Source: Vanrija pseudolonga (lineage: Eukaryota; Basidiomycota; Tremellomycetes; Trichosporonales; Trichosporonaceae). From it: a stretch of DNA of 64,000 nucleotides. Under the pieces are notes generated by a model. That model saw nothing but the letters and a program-made list of their open reading frames with translations. It had not been told where the DNA came from and searched no databases. Shown here one piece after another: positions 30,519 through 42,013 of this stretch. The position numbers and the translations under genes were made by a program. How positions within the stretch are numbered: position 1 is the first letter of the stretch; each line of letters opens with the position of its first letter. The stretch is from assembly GCF_020906515.1 (NCBI RefSeq), contig NC_085854.1:496001-560000 (forward strand), read 5' to 3'.

Positions 30519-31506
30519 ATGGACGGCGAAGCAAGCCCCCGCCGCTCCCCCGAGCCAGTCGAGCCGCCAGCAGTGCACGCCGAGTCGTCGAAATCGGCGT
30601 CGCCACGGCGGCCAGACGCAGACGGCGAGGACGCCAATGCGCCGCCAACAAAGTGAGCCGGCTTCCTCCTTCCCCTAGACCACACAACTCACGCCCCGCG
30701 CAGACGCGCCCGCCCGACGCGCGACCGCAAAGCAGAGGACACCACGCGCAGCCGGCGCATGTTCGGCAACCTGCTCGGCACGCTGCAAAAGTTCAAGGAC
30801 GACGACGGCAAGTCGCGCGGCAGCGAGGCGGCCAAGCGGCGCGAGCAGACGAGCGCGCGCATCGCCGAGAGACTGCGCAGCGAGACGACCAAGCAGCATG
30901 CGATTGCCGAGACGGAGCGCGAGCTCAAGGCGCTCAAGGTCGCGGGCGAGAGCGCGGTCTATGTGCTCAAGCACAAGGAGATTGCGCTCGAGGCACAACA
31001 CTCGGCGATGCGCACAGCCGCGCGATACCTCCACACGACGGCCGACAACCGCACGCCGCTGTTCGAGGTGCTTATTCCTGCTGCGAGCTTGCCGCTTGCG
31101 CGCGGACCAGGACGGGGGGACAAGGGGCTCAAGGCGCTGTACTTTGTGAGTAGGGTTGGGCTGGGGGCCGGGAGAAGAGGGCTGACCGACGTAGCTGCCA
31201 AAAGTGCTCTTACCGCACCAGGAGGAGCGGCTGCGCGCGCAGGCCGCCGACGCTGACACGGCCGCGGCGGACGCTGGCGCCGCGCTGCGTACCGAGAAGG
31301 AGGAAGCGCGGGCCGCTGCCGCTGCCAACCGCGAGCGGATTGCCGAGCTCGGCGACAAACTGCACGAGCTCAAGGGGAAGCGTGGAGACGACTCGTCGGC
31401 GCCGCCCAGGGAAGAACCTCGCGACCGCGAACGTGAACGCGAGCGCGACGAGGTGTTCGAGGTCGACGTTACTGCGCACGGCGACGAGATGGAGGTCGAG
31501 TATTGA
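30519..31506 (+). CDS. PNN1: pinin/SDK/MemA domain protein, splicing-associated
   Basis: Three exons (30519-30652, 30704-31145, 31195-31506; introns 51 and 49 nt) give 295 aa. The signature is RSRRMFGNLLGTLQKFKDDD at about residues 60-80, the hallmark of the pinin domain, followed by a charged helical region (REQTSARIAERLRSETTKQ) and a pair of blocks HTTADNRTPLFEVLIPA and YFLPKVLLPHQEERL. The C-terminus is a coiled coil rich in Ala, Glu and Arg, then an RERERERDE tract. Pinin proteins sit in nuclear speckles and the exon-junction (ASAP/PSAP) complex and influence splicing. An upstream in-frame ATG at 30450 would add 23 residues, and I chose 30519 because MDGEASPRR begins a typical acidic/Ser-Pro N-terminus. 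Its stop is 71 bp from the TSC1 stop on the opposite strand. Confidence 0.87.
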
Positions 31507-31577
31507 TCTGTCGTGTGGGCATGCTAGAATTAATGTAATACATTTCGCCGCTAGGGCACAACTACACTAGGTACACA

Positions 31578-33885
31578 CTACGCCGCGCCGCCGTAGAGCA
31601 GGCTGTGCCCCACATCCCCTGTCGCCGTCTGCAGTGATAGCCGGCGGAGGCGCTCAATCTCGACGTTGAGTTCGAGGTTCTCGCGCTCGAGCTTCTCGCA
31701 CCGCTTCTTCGTATTGTCCGCAACGTTGATGTAGAAGCTTGGTGGTGGGATCTGGTTGGGCGACTTTGGTGGTGGCGTGGGCTCAGGCGTGGCTAGTTGG
31801 CTCGCGACACTCCGCTCGAGTTTGGTAATGTTGCTCGCCTGCTCGGCCACGAGCTTGTCCCGCACCTCCATCATCTTCTCGAGTTCGAATACCCGTCCCC
31901 GCAGCTCCTCCGCCGCCACCTCGGCATCCCGAAGCTTCTGGATGTCGCTGTCCCAAAGCATTTGCGTGTCGGTGAGCTGCTTGATCCGTGTCTCGTAGTC
32001 TGCAATATGCCGAACCTTTGGCGTGACTTCGAGCAGCTGGTTTTCGAGGACGAATCTCTTGTTCCGCGCCTCGGCCAGCTCGTCGCGCAGCCGCTTGGCC
32101 ATGGCGTTGGCCTCGCTCAGCTCGGACCGAATCTTGGTAGCCTCGGTCTGCCATGCTCGTCGCTCCTCTCGGAATCCAGACACCTTGTCACGCAGCTGCT
32201 CCTGCCACTTGACGTGCTTCTGTTGCGCCTGCGTGGCCTCGGTGCGCTGTTGCGATAGCTCGGCGGTCATTGTCGTAATCGTCTTTGTCAACTCCTTGAT
32301 CTTGTTGAGGAAAGTGTGGATCTCGGCCTCGTCGGTGTTGAATCGCAGAGAGTTCTTGTGGAGCCGTCCGATGTCTGTGGTGTGAGCTGTGTACGGCTAC
32401 AAGATTCCTCAACTCACGATACAGATACTGCTTGCCCAGCCGCCTGTTATACATCGCCTCCAGCCTCAATAACTCATTCTCCTCTTTGAGACGCGTGATA
32501 TCGTCCACGTCCTTGAAGTTGGCCGTCTCCAGTGCTGGGTCATGGTCTGTGACCTCGGTGGGGATCGGATCGAGACGCATCAAAGGCTTGTTGAAGAACT
32601 GGAATGTCGTGTTGGGATCGTCCTCTGTCCTCGACATGATCCGGGCCGTCGACACAAACTCGGACGGGTCATACTTGTCCCATCGCTTCTCGTCGCGCAG
32701 CTCTTCCTCGGACGTGAACTGCATGATGGACGGGTGGAGCTGGAAGCCGTTGATCAGGGGCAGCATGCGCGATCCCATCAGTCCAGGTTGCCAGACCTCT
32801 GCCCATGGAACGTCGTAAATTGGCTCAATGTTCTTGTTGTCCAGGTACTGGTCAGGGTTGCGAACAAAGCCGACCAGATTGGACGGCCATGCGCCGTAGA
32901 ACGCAATCAGGACCAGCTGCACGACAATCTTCTCCGTGTGGGTTGGCGCAATCGCCTCGACTTCCGTTGCCTCGCACACTGTCCAGTTGTACTTGGGGTT
33001 GGGTCGTGGCGTCGGCGTCGATCCCGTTGCCTTGGTGATTCCTGAAGCTGTGAATGGTCGATCACGCCAGCAGATGGCGCGGCCGATCACAACCATCAAC
33101 AGGGGAACGTGGTCTGTCCAAACTTGGATGGCGAATGGAAGCACTGTGCTGAGAGCGCTTAACGCGACAGGGAAGAGCTGGTTGTTGGTGTCGAACAACA
33201 GGCTGTAGAGGAGCGAGAAGAAGAAGGAGTGGGACGCGAACCGGTACATCAGAGTCGTTTCGTAGGGCACATCTGGCGAGTATGGTGCGTCGAGAAGGAG
33301 GAAGACGACGATGCGGAGGATACCGATGCGTAGCGCCGGGTTGCCAAACTCTGACTCGCAGGCCTCCAAAAAGTCCTAAGACATCAGCACCCCCCGCGTT
33401 ACGTCCCACGTACGTCAAAGTGCTCTGTTCCCCAGGCTACCAGCACATCTCGCCCTCTCGGAGTCCCGGCGGCGGCGAGCGCGCGGATCCATTTCCGCCC
33501 GTCGTACACTCCCTGTCCGAGGCCTGCGGCGATGTGCGATTCAACAGCCACGACACTCGCGCCCTGGTCGAGCGCCCATGCGAGCTCAATGTCCTCGAGG
33601 GCCTGCTCGGGTGGCAGGAGGGCTGCGACCTGGGCGATCGAGTGCCGAGCCTTTGGCGTGTTTTTTGTCGTTGCGAGAATGTTGAGATGCGATACAATGT
33701 CTGCGAGTTCAACTTTTGTTGGGTTTGATGGGAGCTGAAAGGCGGAAAGATCCTGGGGGAAGCCCTCAAGCCGGTGGGTCACTGTGGGGAAGAGGAAGGG
33801 GTCAGCCGGGGGTGGTTGAGGTTGTTGGGAATCGCTGTTTGATCCTGTTAAGGCTATACGTACCTGCTGTCACGACTGGCGACAT
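31578..33885 (-). CDS. TSC1: hamartin (Tsc1), scaffold of the TSC complex
   Basis: Four exons (33864-33885, 33414-33781, 32418-33375, 31578-32374; introns 82, 38 and 43 nt) give 714 aa. The N-terminal half is a helical, partly hydrophobic region (FASHSFFFSLLYSLLFDTNN, FAIQVWTDHVPLLMVVIGRA, VLIAFYGAWPSNLVGFVRNP), where the last block matches the Y-G-x-x-P-x-N-F type segment of hamartins. After a loop with GFQLHPSIMQF comes a C-terminal coiled coil from about residue 440 to 650 (LHKNSLRFNTDEAEIHTFLN, then long heptads), which in the family binds Tsc2 and itself. The complex is the GAP for Rheb and restrains TORC1. No Tsc2 gene is in the window. Yeast of the Saccharomyces type lack it, so its presence fits a basidiomycete. 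Confidence 0.8.
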
Positions 33886-34983
33886 GGCGGGGCTATGACA
33901 CTTGTTGCGCCGTTGCCGTGTCTTTTTGCGTTATGCGCGGAGAGAGAGTGACAAAAAGGTTGCTTGATCAAGACTAGTCTTTGCCGTCGTTCCGCGATCC
34001 GCGAGGGGGAAGGCAGCGATGTACGAGATAAGTCGAGGTGAGATAGAAGCCAGCCAGCTGCATCGCTACAGTGGGAGACGTCCGCCGCAGCCATGACGCT
34101 GCTGCACGTGGCATCAGTCGAGTGGCAACGGGATCAAAATTAAATGGGTAGACGCTAATGGGCCAGACGGGAGTAAAATTTACACTTTGTGTCCGATGAG
34201 GGAAGGCGCCAAGGTGACTGGGATCTGGCATGGTGGAGTGAGTGGCGGCGGAGTGGCTACCGTCCACAGTGGTTTGTTGATGCGGGACGGGCCAAGATGG
34301 GTAGATGTGAGAGCAGAGGTGGGAGCGGAGCATCCCACTCCATCCCACTCTTTAGCGCCTAGACTCATCTGGACTGTGTCAGACAAGCGTCCCGTCCGTG
34401 AGAGTTGGTGTGTGGGGGAAGCTTGTTGCCAGCACGGCTGCTTTGATGCATGCATGAGTGACTTGGTTGCGAGAGCACCACCCTTGGTCAATGTCAATAT
34501 TGATCACGCGAGTTGGGTCACCACTGCGTCAGAGCCAAGAGAGAGAGGGGAGTAGGGCGAGCGGGCGAGGGTCCTGGTTGCCTTGCCTCCCAAATTTTTA
34601 CTTGATGTAGTAATAATCGAAAATCTGCACGGTGGGTGGCCACGGCGTGAGGCCGTCAGATTAGCGGCGACGGGCGACAGTCTGGCCCCTGGGCCTCTAC
34701 TGCTGCTGGCCGCAGTTGTAATGCCAATCCACCTGACCTGAGCCTGGTTGCTAACTAGAATCGCTTACAATTCACTTACAACAACCACAACGACCACTAC
34801 AACCACCAACACCTGCTCGCGACCGCTGGATCATCAATCCATCTCGTCTGTAGATCAATCCTTGTTACATCAAGTTCCACAAACAACCCCACCCCACCCG
34901 GCCTGACAACCACCCCCCTCTACTGCACACTCTAGAGACTGTCCCTGGCACCAGTCTCTACAGCGCACCGTCAACAATCCATC
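33886..34983. promoter_or_regulatory. shared upstream region of TSC1 and SFP1
   Basis: 1.1 kb between divergent start codons. The 240 bp before SFP1 are A/C-rich (ACAACCACAACGACCACTAC type), typical of a 5' leader. The middle contains AT-rich patches near 34140-34190 and 34590-34620. No other gene seen. Confidence 0.5.
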
Positions 34984-36477
34984 ATGCAACAAACCGGCTT
35001 CCTCCCGATTCCATCAGGATCCAACACTGGCCCGGCCACCCACGCCGCCGCCGCCTCCGCCGCCGCCAGTGGCTCGAGCTTCCCCCGCCAAGCCAGCTTT
35101 GGTGACATTGGTCAGCCAGGCCCATCAAGATGGAACGAGTCGCCAGCAGTCTCGGGCCTCAGCACAATGATGCGTAACAATGGGTAAGTAGCGGCGTGGA
35201 TGCAGCGCCGTCAATGTGACGGCGTTGTTTTGGTAAGCAACCAGGAGAACACCCCTCAGCTGACCCTCAACCCCTTCACTCAACCTCCACCCCCCACCCC
35301 AAACGACAGCACTCCGCCGGGGCACCAGGCATCACCATCGAGCAACCCCCACTCCGGGTTCCATCCCTCGTCGTTTGGCCCGCTCTCCTTCTCGGCCCTG
35401 GCGCTCGGTGCATCCCAGAACGGCATGGGATCGTCGCCCTATAGCTCGTCAATGGCCATGAGCATTTCGCCCCCCAGGTGGCAGCCAGGCAGCATGGGCA
35501 ACGGCTTTGGGGGCGGCAGTTTTGTCGGCAGTGTCGGTGCACTGGGCACAAGCTATGGCCGTCAAGCAGAGGGACGCGAGCGAGAGCTCGAGGCCAAGTA
35601 TGTTCGCGACTTTACCTGCTGCGGGCGCCAGCTGCTTGGCCTCCATGAGCTTCTCGAGCAGTGAGTTTACAGGGTCTGTTTGTGCGGGGCGCATTGCTAA
35701 CCCATGGCCAGCTACGAAGAGGAGCACGCCAACTTGGCGCCAGATGTGCGCATGGCGGCCATCAACGCCGTGCAGAGCTCCAAACCCCCGTTCCAGCGGT
35801 CGCTCAGCTCGCAGATTGGCATGAGCCATGGTGACGCTCCGCAACCGCCTGGAATGATGGATATTGAAATGGACGACCCTACACCGGCGACGCCGCAGGC
35901 CATGCTGCAGCAGGCCAGCGTGTCGGGCCTTACCGTGGGGATGGCGCCGGGTGTGCCATCGCCTTGGTCGGCGGCCTTCCGTCCGCCGAGCCTCAACCCG
36001 CCGGCGTGCGTGCCGCCAAGCGTGCTGTCGTACGCGCCGCCAGCACCATCCACCCCGTCGACCCCAGTCCAGCAGCAGGCCCGTGCACCCCAGCTCCAGA
36101 CGACACAACAACAACAGACCCCCCAGCAGTCGTCGGCACAGTCTAGCCCCCTGACGGCGGAGCAGATGCAGGCGCGGGTGATGAAGAAGGCGCAGAAGAA
36201 GGCGGAGCGTGAAGCCAAGGAGGCGGCCGAGGAGGCCGACCACGACTTGGTGAGCAAGACCTCGACTTTTGGTCGTGTGACCACCACCTTGCTGACATGC
36301 CACCAGCAACCTGGAGAGAAGAGGTTCCGATGCCCAATAGAGGGCTGTGGAAAGGTGTACAAGCAGGCCAACGGCCTCAAGTACCACCTGACACGGAGTA
36401 TCAACTCTGGGCACGGCAATGTCGCTGCCATGGGCGGGCTGATGGCGTTGCTGGCCGAGGCCAAGGACGACGAGTAG
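34984..36477 (+). CDS. SFP1: Sfp1-type C2H2 zinc-finger regulator
   Basis: Four exons (34984-35183, 35238-35660, 35712-36249, 36307-36477) give 443 aa. Intron 1 must use an AAG acceptor to keep the frame, and introns 2 and 3 are ordinary. Low-complexity Ser/Pro/Gly regions surround two finger-like parts: FTCCGRQLLGLHELLEHYEE near residue 200 (with HYEEEH completing it across intron 2) and, at the end, RFRCPIEGCGKVYKQANGLK with histidines in YHLTRSINSGH. The split arrangement with C-x4-C then H-x8-H is characteristic of Sfp1, which in yeast drives ribosomal-protein and ribosome-biogenesis genes downstream of TORC1. A basic coiled segment (RVMKKAQKKAEREAKEAAEE) precedes the last finger and may act as a nuclear signal. 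It is divergent from TSC1. Confidence 0.85.
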
Positions 36478-36669
36478 AGCTGTTGCGAGTTTGGCGCGCG
36501 CGCGAGAGTAGCTACTATGTTTCACCCACCACCACCCATACTACCACCCTGTATTCCACATCTCTCTCCACCACATACGACCGACCGATCCACCCACTGC
36601 CACACCCCTCATACTGCTTGTTTGTTGTTTTTGTACCGAATGCAAAGGTTGTACAATGGTCCTATAAGT

Positions 36670-37572
36670 CTAGTCCTCGTCCATGTCGCCGGCGTCCTCG
36701 TCCTCCTCACCAGCGTCGAGCTCGGCGCCAGCAACGTATCCCTCTCCCTTTGTCCAGTGCGAGCCGAGGACAATCTTGAACTCCTGCGGGGTGTCAGCTA
36801 TGCCTATCCTCTGTCCCCCAGGCCAGGCCCACTCACAGCCATCTGCACCGCGAGCAGCTTGAGAATACGGCACTTCTCGCTGCTCAGCTTCTCGCCCTTG
36901 CGGCAGAGGACGTGGGCGTTCTTGAGGCTCGGCACGCCGCGAACGAGGCTCGTGTCGAGGCCGAGCGCGCGGAGCTGCGGGTCCATCGAGTGCGGGAACG
37001 GGTCGCCGTTGTTGTCCTCGCTCCAGGGGGTGAGGAGCGCGCCCTCGGGCAGCGTGATGTCGGCCGTCGCCTTGGCGCCCTGGCGCGCGTACTCCTTCTT
37101 GGACCACGTCTCGAACCACTCGACCGTTTCGGACACGGGGTGCGAGGTGCAGAAGATGCCGATCTGGCCCTTGAGTTGCTGTGGGGGGTGTTAGCAGGCT
37201 CGGCGGCGTTGGTTACCAGCTAGCTTCCAGATGCAAGCTGCCAGCTGAGAGTTCGCGGCCTGCGGCCGCTCACTCGCTACTTACCCGTCCAATAGCCCCA
37301 ATGCCCTCCTCGTACTCGGTCTCGGCGCTCACACCCAACGCCTTGGCCATGACGCGCGTCTTGCCAAAGAAGAAGCGCCCCGTCCCGCGCCACTGGGCCC
37401 GCACGTCCTTGAGGCCCTCGTTGCGCATGTCGCCGACGCTGAAGAGCCAGACATGCTCAAACTTGTCAACGTTTTCGCGGATCTCGTTGACGAGCGCCAG
37501 CTTGGACGCCTTGGTCGTCCGTCCCGGAGTCTTGGACAGTGTTGTCACCCTCTGGCGCTTGGACTTGGGCAT
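36670..37572 (-). CDS. MRT4: Mrt4, P0-like assembly factor of the 60S subunit
   Basis: Three exons (37285-37572, 36837-37178, 36670-36783; introns 106 and 53 nt) give 247 aa, the usual Mrt4 length. The N-terminus MPKSKRQRVTTLSKTPGRTT is nearly diagnostic. The L10/P0-like domain follows (NEIRENVDKFEHVWLFSVGD, then RAQWRGTGRFFFGKTRVMAK), and the second half has the Mrt4-specific insertion (PVSETVEWFETWSKKEYARQ, LPEGALLTPWSEDNNGDPFP). The C-terminus is acidic (DAGEEDEDAGDMDED) and lacks the ribosomal P0 tail. Mrt4 holds the P-stalk site on nucleolar pre-60S particles and is replaced by P0 in the cytoplasm. It is divergent from BQT4 with 463 bp between start codons. Confidence 0.94.
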
Positions 37573-38035
37573 TGTGTTGGGTCGGGTATGGATGGGTGAG
37601 CTTGACGCTGTAGCTTGTGCTTGTCTAGCTTTGTAGCGAGGTCGGGGGTGGACACCTCCATTCTGATATTTTTGAGAAGCCGCTCAGGTTACGTAACGGC
37701 ACCATGGGTGGCAAAAGTGCCACAGGTGTCACGCTTATCCTGCCCCCCCTCTTTTGTTCGCCCTTGCCCTATGCGTCCGTCCCCCCCTCTGTCCTCGCCT
37801 TCCTTCCCCCACCACGCCCACCGCGCCGCCGCCGTCTCGGCCCCGCCGCCCCCAGCCAGCCAAGCCAGCCAGTGTCCCCCCCTTCGTGTTCGAGTCTCGA
37901 CTCTTGTCGACCTCGTTGTCCATCCACCCATCATCCATCACCCCTTCCCGTCCTCGTCACATCTTCCTCACTCTTTCTTTTCCTTCTTCATCACCATCAC
38001 CCCGCACTACATTCGCACACACACAGTCCGCCGCC
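37573..38035. promoter_or_regulatory. divergent promoter of MRT4 and BQT4
   Basis: 463 bp between start codons. The BQT4 side is strongly pyrimidine-rich (CCATCACCCCTTCCCGTCCTC type), as in many fungal leaders. No TATA box identified. Confidence 0.5.
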
Positions 38036-39512
38036 ATGCCAGCACTCCCCGCCGCCGCCCGCCTCAACGAGGCCGACCTCGAGGCGTTCACTACCACCGC
38101 CCCGCCCCCACCATACTCCGAGTCGGCGACCGACTTCCCCACGACGCCCCAGCACGTCAACCGCCCCCGTCTTCCAGAGGGAAAGCGCAACCACAACCTG
38201 CGTAACCGTGAGTCTTGCACCTCCCCACGCGCGACTAACCCGTCAGTGCCAGAGGATGCCACCTTAGTCAAGTTCCAGACCATTGTCCGCGAGGGGCAGG
38301 AGATTGTCGTCGGCCGCATCAAGGTGCCCACCGTGAGTGCAAACACGAGGTGTAGGTGTACGTTCGGCTGACCGCTTCCAGCCCGGCCCCAACCAGCATG
38401 CGTTCATCCTCCGCCGCTATGACACGCAGGCCATCTCGCTCACGACAATGTTCAAGGTGTCCTTCCCTGGCGCCACCGAGGAGGAGGAGAAGAAGGAGAT
38501 GGAATGGGTAGGGTACAGGCTGACTGGACGCGCCGACTAATCTCCTAGGTCCGCTCTTCATACGACACGCGCAACACGAACGGTGGCCGTGACTGCGATG
38601 CCGTCCGCCTTGCTGGCCAGTGGTAAGTTTCGCGTCGAGCCTCCGCCGCGAGGGAGCCTTGATGTGCCCGGCCGCGCGCGCACGGTCCATTCGCGTCGTG
38701 GCGCCCATACCCCATTTCTCTGCACATTGCTGATCCAATTGGCAGGGTCTCGCGCCACCTTGCCATCCACCTCGCCCCTGCGTATGGCATTTCCAACCTC
38801 GTGACGGCTCTCTCGCGCGCCGTTCCCGACCCCTCGGTCTCGTACCGCAAGTCGCAGCGCTCGCAGGCTGCCGCCGACGAGCTGGCCAAGCAGAAGGCTT
38901 CGGCCACCGGCGCGCCTGCCGCTGGCACGCCCACCCGCGCTGCCCCGTCGCTCGCCGCTCCCGCTACCGAGACCGCCGCCCGCACGCCCAAGCGTGCGCG
39001 CAAGACCACCTCTGAGGCCGCTGGCACTCCCGAGGCGTCTGGCTCGCGTGTGTTCACTGTCGAGGCGACGACCACAGTCACTGCCCCCGCTGGCACTGCC
39101 GTCGACATGAACGCCGAGATCGAGTCGGCCAAGCAGCTCGTCCGCGACCTGAAGCAGCAGCTCCGTGACCGTGCCGCTGCTGGCGAGGACCTCGAGGACC
39201 AGGGCTTTGCTCAGCCCGAGAGCAGCAGAGGCGCCAAGCGCACCGCTGGCGAGACGGACGAGGGTGTCGCCGTTTCGAGCGGAGCCAAGGGCGGCGAGCG
39301 TGCTATCCGCACGAACAAGCGCGTTGAGCAGGCCACCCCCGCTGTCGAGACGGCCAAGCGCCTCGCCTTTGGCTCCATCCTCCTGGGTGTCGGTGCCTCG
39401 GCTGGATAGTGAGTGTTTGTGGCGGAGGCCTATCTTTGCTCTCTACTAACCTTGCAGCTTCCTCCCCCAATACCTCCCTCAGATCGGCCAGTTTGCCTCG
39501 CAGTTCTTCTAG
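38036..39512 (+). CDS. BQT4: Bqt4-like KilA-N/APSES protein with C-terminal membrane anchor
   Basis: Six exons (38036-38207, 38247-38332, 38382-38508, 38550-38622, 38746-39408, 39458-39512; introns 39, 49, 41, 123 and 49 nt) give 391 aa. Residues about 50-180 form an APSES/KilA-N-like domain: DATLVKFQTIVREGQEIVVG, AFILRRYDTQAISLTTMFKV, then VRSSYDTRNTN and HLAIHLAPAYGISNLVTALS. The middle is Ala/Thr-rich and basic (RTPKRARKTT), with a short coiled coil (EIESAKQLVRDLKQQLRD). The end is a weakly hydrophobic anchor (LAFGSILLGVGASAGYFLPQ). This order matches fission yeast Bqt4, an inner nuclear membrane protein that tethers telomeres and binds Lem2. The assignment rests on architecture, and it could be a related membrane-anchored KilA-N protein. 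Confidence 0.78.
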
Positions 39513-42013
39513 AGAGCTAGCGATTATAGGTCAGTAGCAACGTAGCCCGTAGACTTCGTGTGGCAAACTGGCTCTCTCGCGCTCCGCAAAGGACCTATCC
39601 CACCCCACCCCCTCCTTTCCAAACAAAACCCATATACCCTTCCCTTTATAGAGCCGTAGGCCGTAGCCGCTGTAATCCGTAGCCCGCCACATAGTACCAT
39701 AGCGTTCCGTGGCTCGTGGCTCGGGTCCCCTCGTTTGTGTGTGTTCTGTGGCGGCGTCAAGTCTCAAGCCGAAGGTGAGTGTCTTGTGATGTGTGCCGTA
39801 GCATTGGTAGCTGTGTATACCTAGGCAGTAGGCGGATGTGACTGTGAAGCTGAGCACGAGCAGGAGCACGCGAGCGAAGCGAGCGTGCGAGGGGGAGGAG
39901 GGAGGAGTGGAGGAGTGTGCGGCGTCTACTGAGGTAATGGAGAGTGACTGAGTGCCGCACTTGGGCGGTGAGTTGCCAGTGTTGCTATCTCGCGGGCAAG
40001 TCTGGCATGATCTCGCAGCCGCCTCAAAGCAGGCGCAGCGGCACAATCGCTGCTGCTTGCCCTCTGACATCAGCAATCCGTAGTCGCCACTGATGTCAGT
40101 CGACTTGGCCAATCCAATTCTTGTGCCTCGAGTGGCAGTGACATCAAGCGCAGCCGTGAGTGCGTGCCGTGGAGCTGGAGCTGCAGCAGCGGCAGCGAGC
40201 CGGTGGGTAGGTGGCATGTACCAGCTCGCCACGCCGTGCCGTGCTTATCTACCACCTGCTCCACGCCCACCGCCCACCGAGCGTCACGATGACGCAGCGT
40301 CACCTGACCCGACGCCTGAGCCGCCAGCGTATCTTGCAGCGGGTAGCGCAGGATCGATCTCGGACGAGGCGATTTGGGGTGGTGTTTCGGCGAGGAACCA
40401 GGGGGATGGAGAGCGGCGACGGCGCGGTGGTGGTGTCGGCCTCGACGTCATGGCGTGTCGGCCCTGGAGTGTGTGAAACGGCGCAGCTGCGGCGGGCGGG
40501 GTGGCGGGGGCTGCGGCGGGGGGCTTGCAGCGGTGCTCTCGGTGGCATGCAGTGGTGCCAGCGCTGCTCGCTGCTCGATGCCCGCGTCCCCGCAATAATG
40601 CGGTGCTTTAGCACACACCGGTGACTGACTGGCGCCGCGTCGTACTTACTTGGCCCAAGCTACAAGCTACAAGCTCGACGACGACGACGTATTCGGGCAG
40701 GGCAGCGGCTGCAGGGGGCACAGCCAATGCGCCCGTCCCAGGACAGCGGAGACGGTCAAGCAACGTATTCCCCCGCTGCGCTCCCTGGAGCTTAACAGTA
40801 GTAAAACAGGCTGCCAAGAGGTCTGTAGGCTGCATTGGTCCCTTAGGGGAACCGGGGGAGGGTTGGGTTGCTGGGTAAACATGCACAAGCAAAGCAAGCA
40901 GCGGCCCCCAATTCGCTGGCGCTTTGCTCTGGCTGATCGACAGACAGCGACACCACCCCGTTTGTCGTCGTCGTCGCGTCGCGTATTGCCTCTTCTTGAA
41001 GCGCCACGGATGCACGGCCCTGGGCTGGGGCTGGGGGTGGTGGCCAACGAGAGTGAGGACGCGGTGAGCAAGCAAGCGAGCGAGCTGGTAGTCGTGTCGA
41101 GTCGTCGTCGTTGCATTGTTGCCTTGTTGCATTTGTCAGAGACTCGAGGTACCACCACTACAGCACTGCATACTACCACCACCACTACACTTCGACCCCG
41201 TTTCATCTCGTCCGTCCCTCGTACCCTCGTGCTGTTGGTTGTCGACCTCTGCCTCGTGCGCTCTGCCACCCCCCTCCCTCCCTCCCTCCTCCCCCCCCTC
41301 GTACCTTTAAGTGACCTACTTGACGACCAAGGCATCAACCCATCACACCCACCGCGTGTGACACTACTACTACTACTACAAGGGCCTTCCCCTAGAGGTT
41401 TCACCTGTTTGGTTCACGCATTCAGAGCAACCTGCAACACAGCAGCGGCGACAACCACGACGACAAGCTACAAGCAAGCAGCATTCCAGCACTGTGTATC
41501 ACAAACGCACAAGGCTGGGTCGCCGCTCACAACACATCTTTGCCCCCAAGCCGCCCATTGTTAACGTAACCCCATCGTCCCAGCAACTAGTTTGATCCAA
41601 CAACCAACCCATCCATCATCGATCACAACGACTCCTCTCTTCTCCCGCCCCTGCCAACCCACCCCACCCACCACACCTGCCGCCGCCGCCGCACCTTGCC
41701 GCCCGCGAATCCAATCCATCACAAACCTCTCGTTCCATCTCTCCCACACAACTTGACAACTACGATTCACAGCGCATACTCCTACACGTCGACGACGCTT
41801 GATACTCGCAACTAGCACCCACAGCAACAAGCATCTCAGCCCACCAGCACCCGCACCCGCACCCGCAGCAACGACGCCGCCCGACTCGACGCACCCCGAC
41901 ACCCTCCCCTCCTCTCCCGGCCCCGCCGCCCACGCCCCGCCCGCGGCTGCCGGCGCGATCGCGTGCACCAGTCTCCCACCTGCATGACTGTCCACGCCGC
42001 GCATCCTCCGGCC
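39513..42013. other. 2.5-kb region before the kinase gene
   Basis: Downstream sequence of BQT4, a hairpin element (39866-39888) and then promoter and long leader of the kinase gene. From about 41110 the sequence is C/A- and pyrimidine-rich (ACCACCACTACAG, CCCTCCCTCCCTCC), typical of a fungal 5' leader. Several upstream ATGs are present, so the leader may carry upstream reading frames or unspliced leader introns. GTGAGT-type donors occur at 39776, 39966 and 40155, but I could not build a gene from them. Confidence 0.5.
39866..39888 (+). repeat. GC-rich hairpin element downstream of BQT4
   Basis: Perfect 6-bp arms GCACGC (39866-39871) and GCGTGC (39883-39888) enclose an 11-base core GAGCGAAGCGA. 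The core contains GCGAAGC, a sequence known to form an unusually stable DNA mini-hairpin. Related cores occur at 28045, 46067 and 51452. Confidence 0.6.

Noticed and set aside
40667-41404. Open frames of 200-300 codons on both strands upstream of the kinase
   Set aside because: They run through homopolymeric Val and Ser tracts and pyrimidine-rich leader sequence and show no domain. I treat the region as promoter and leader.
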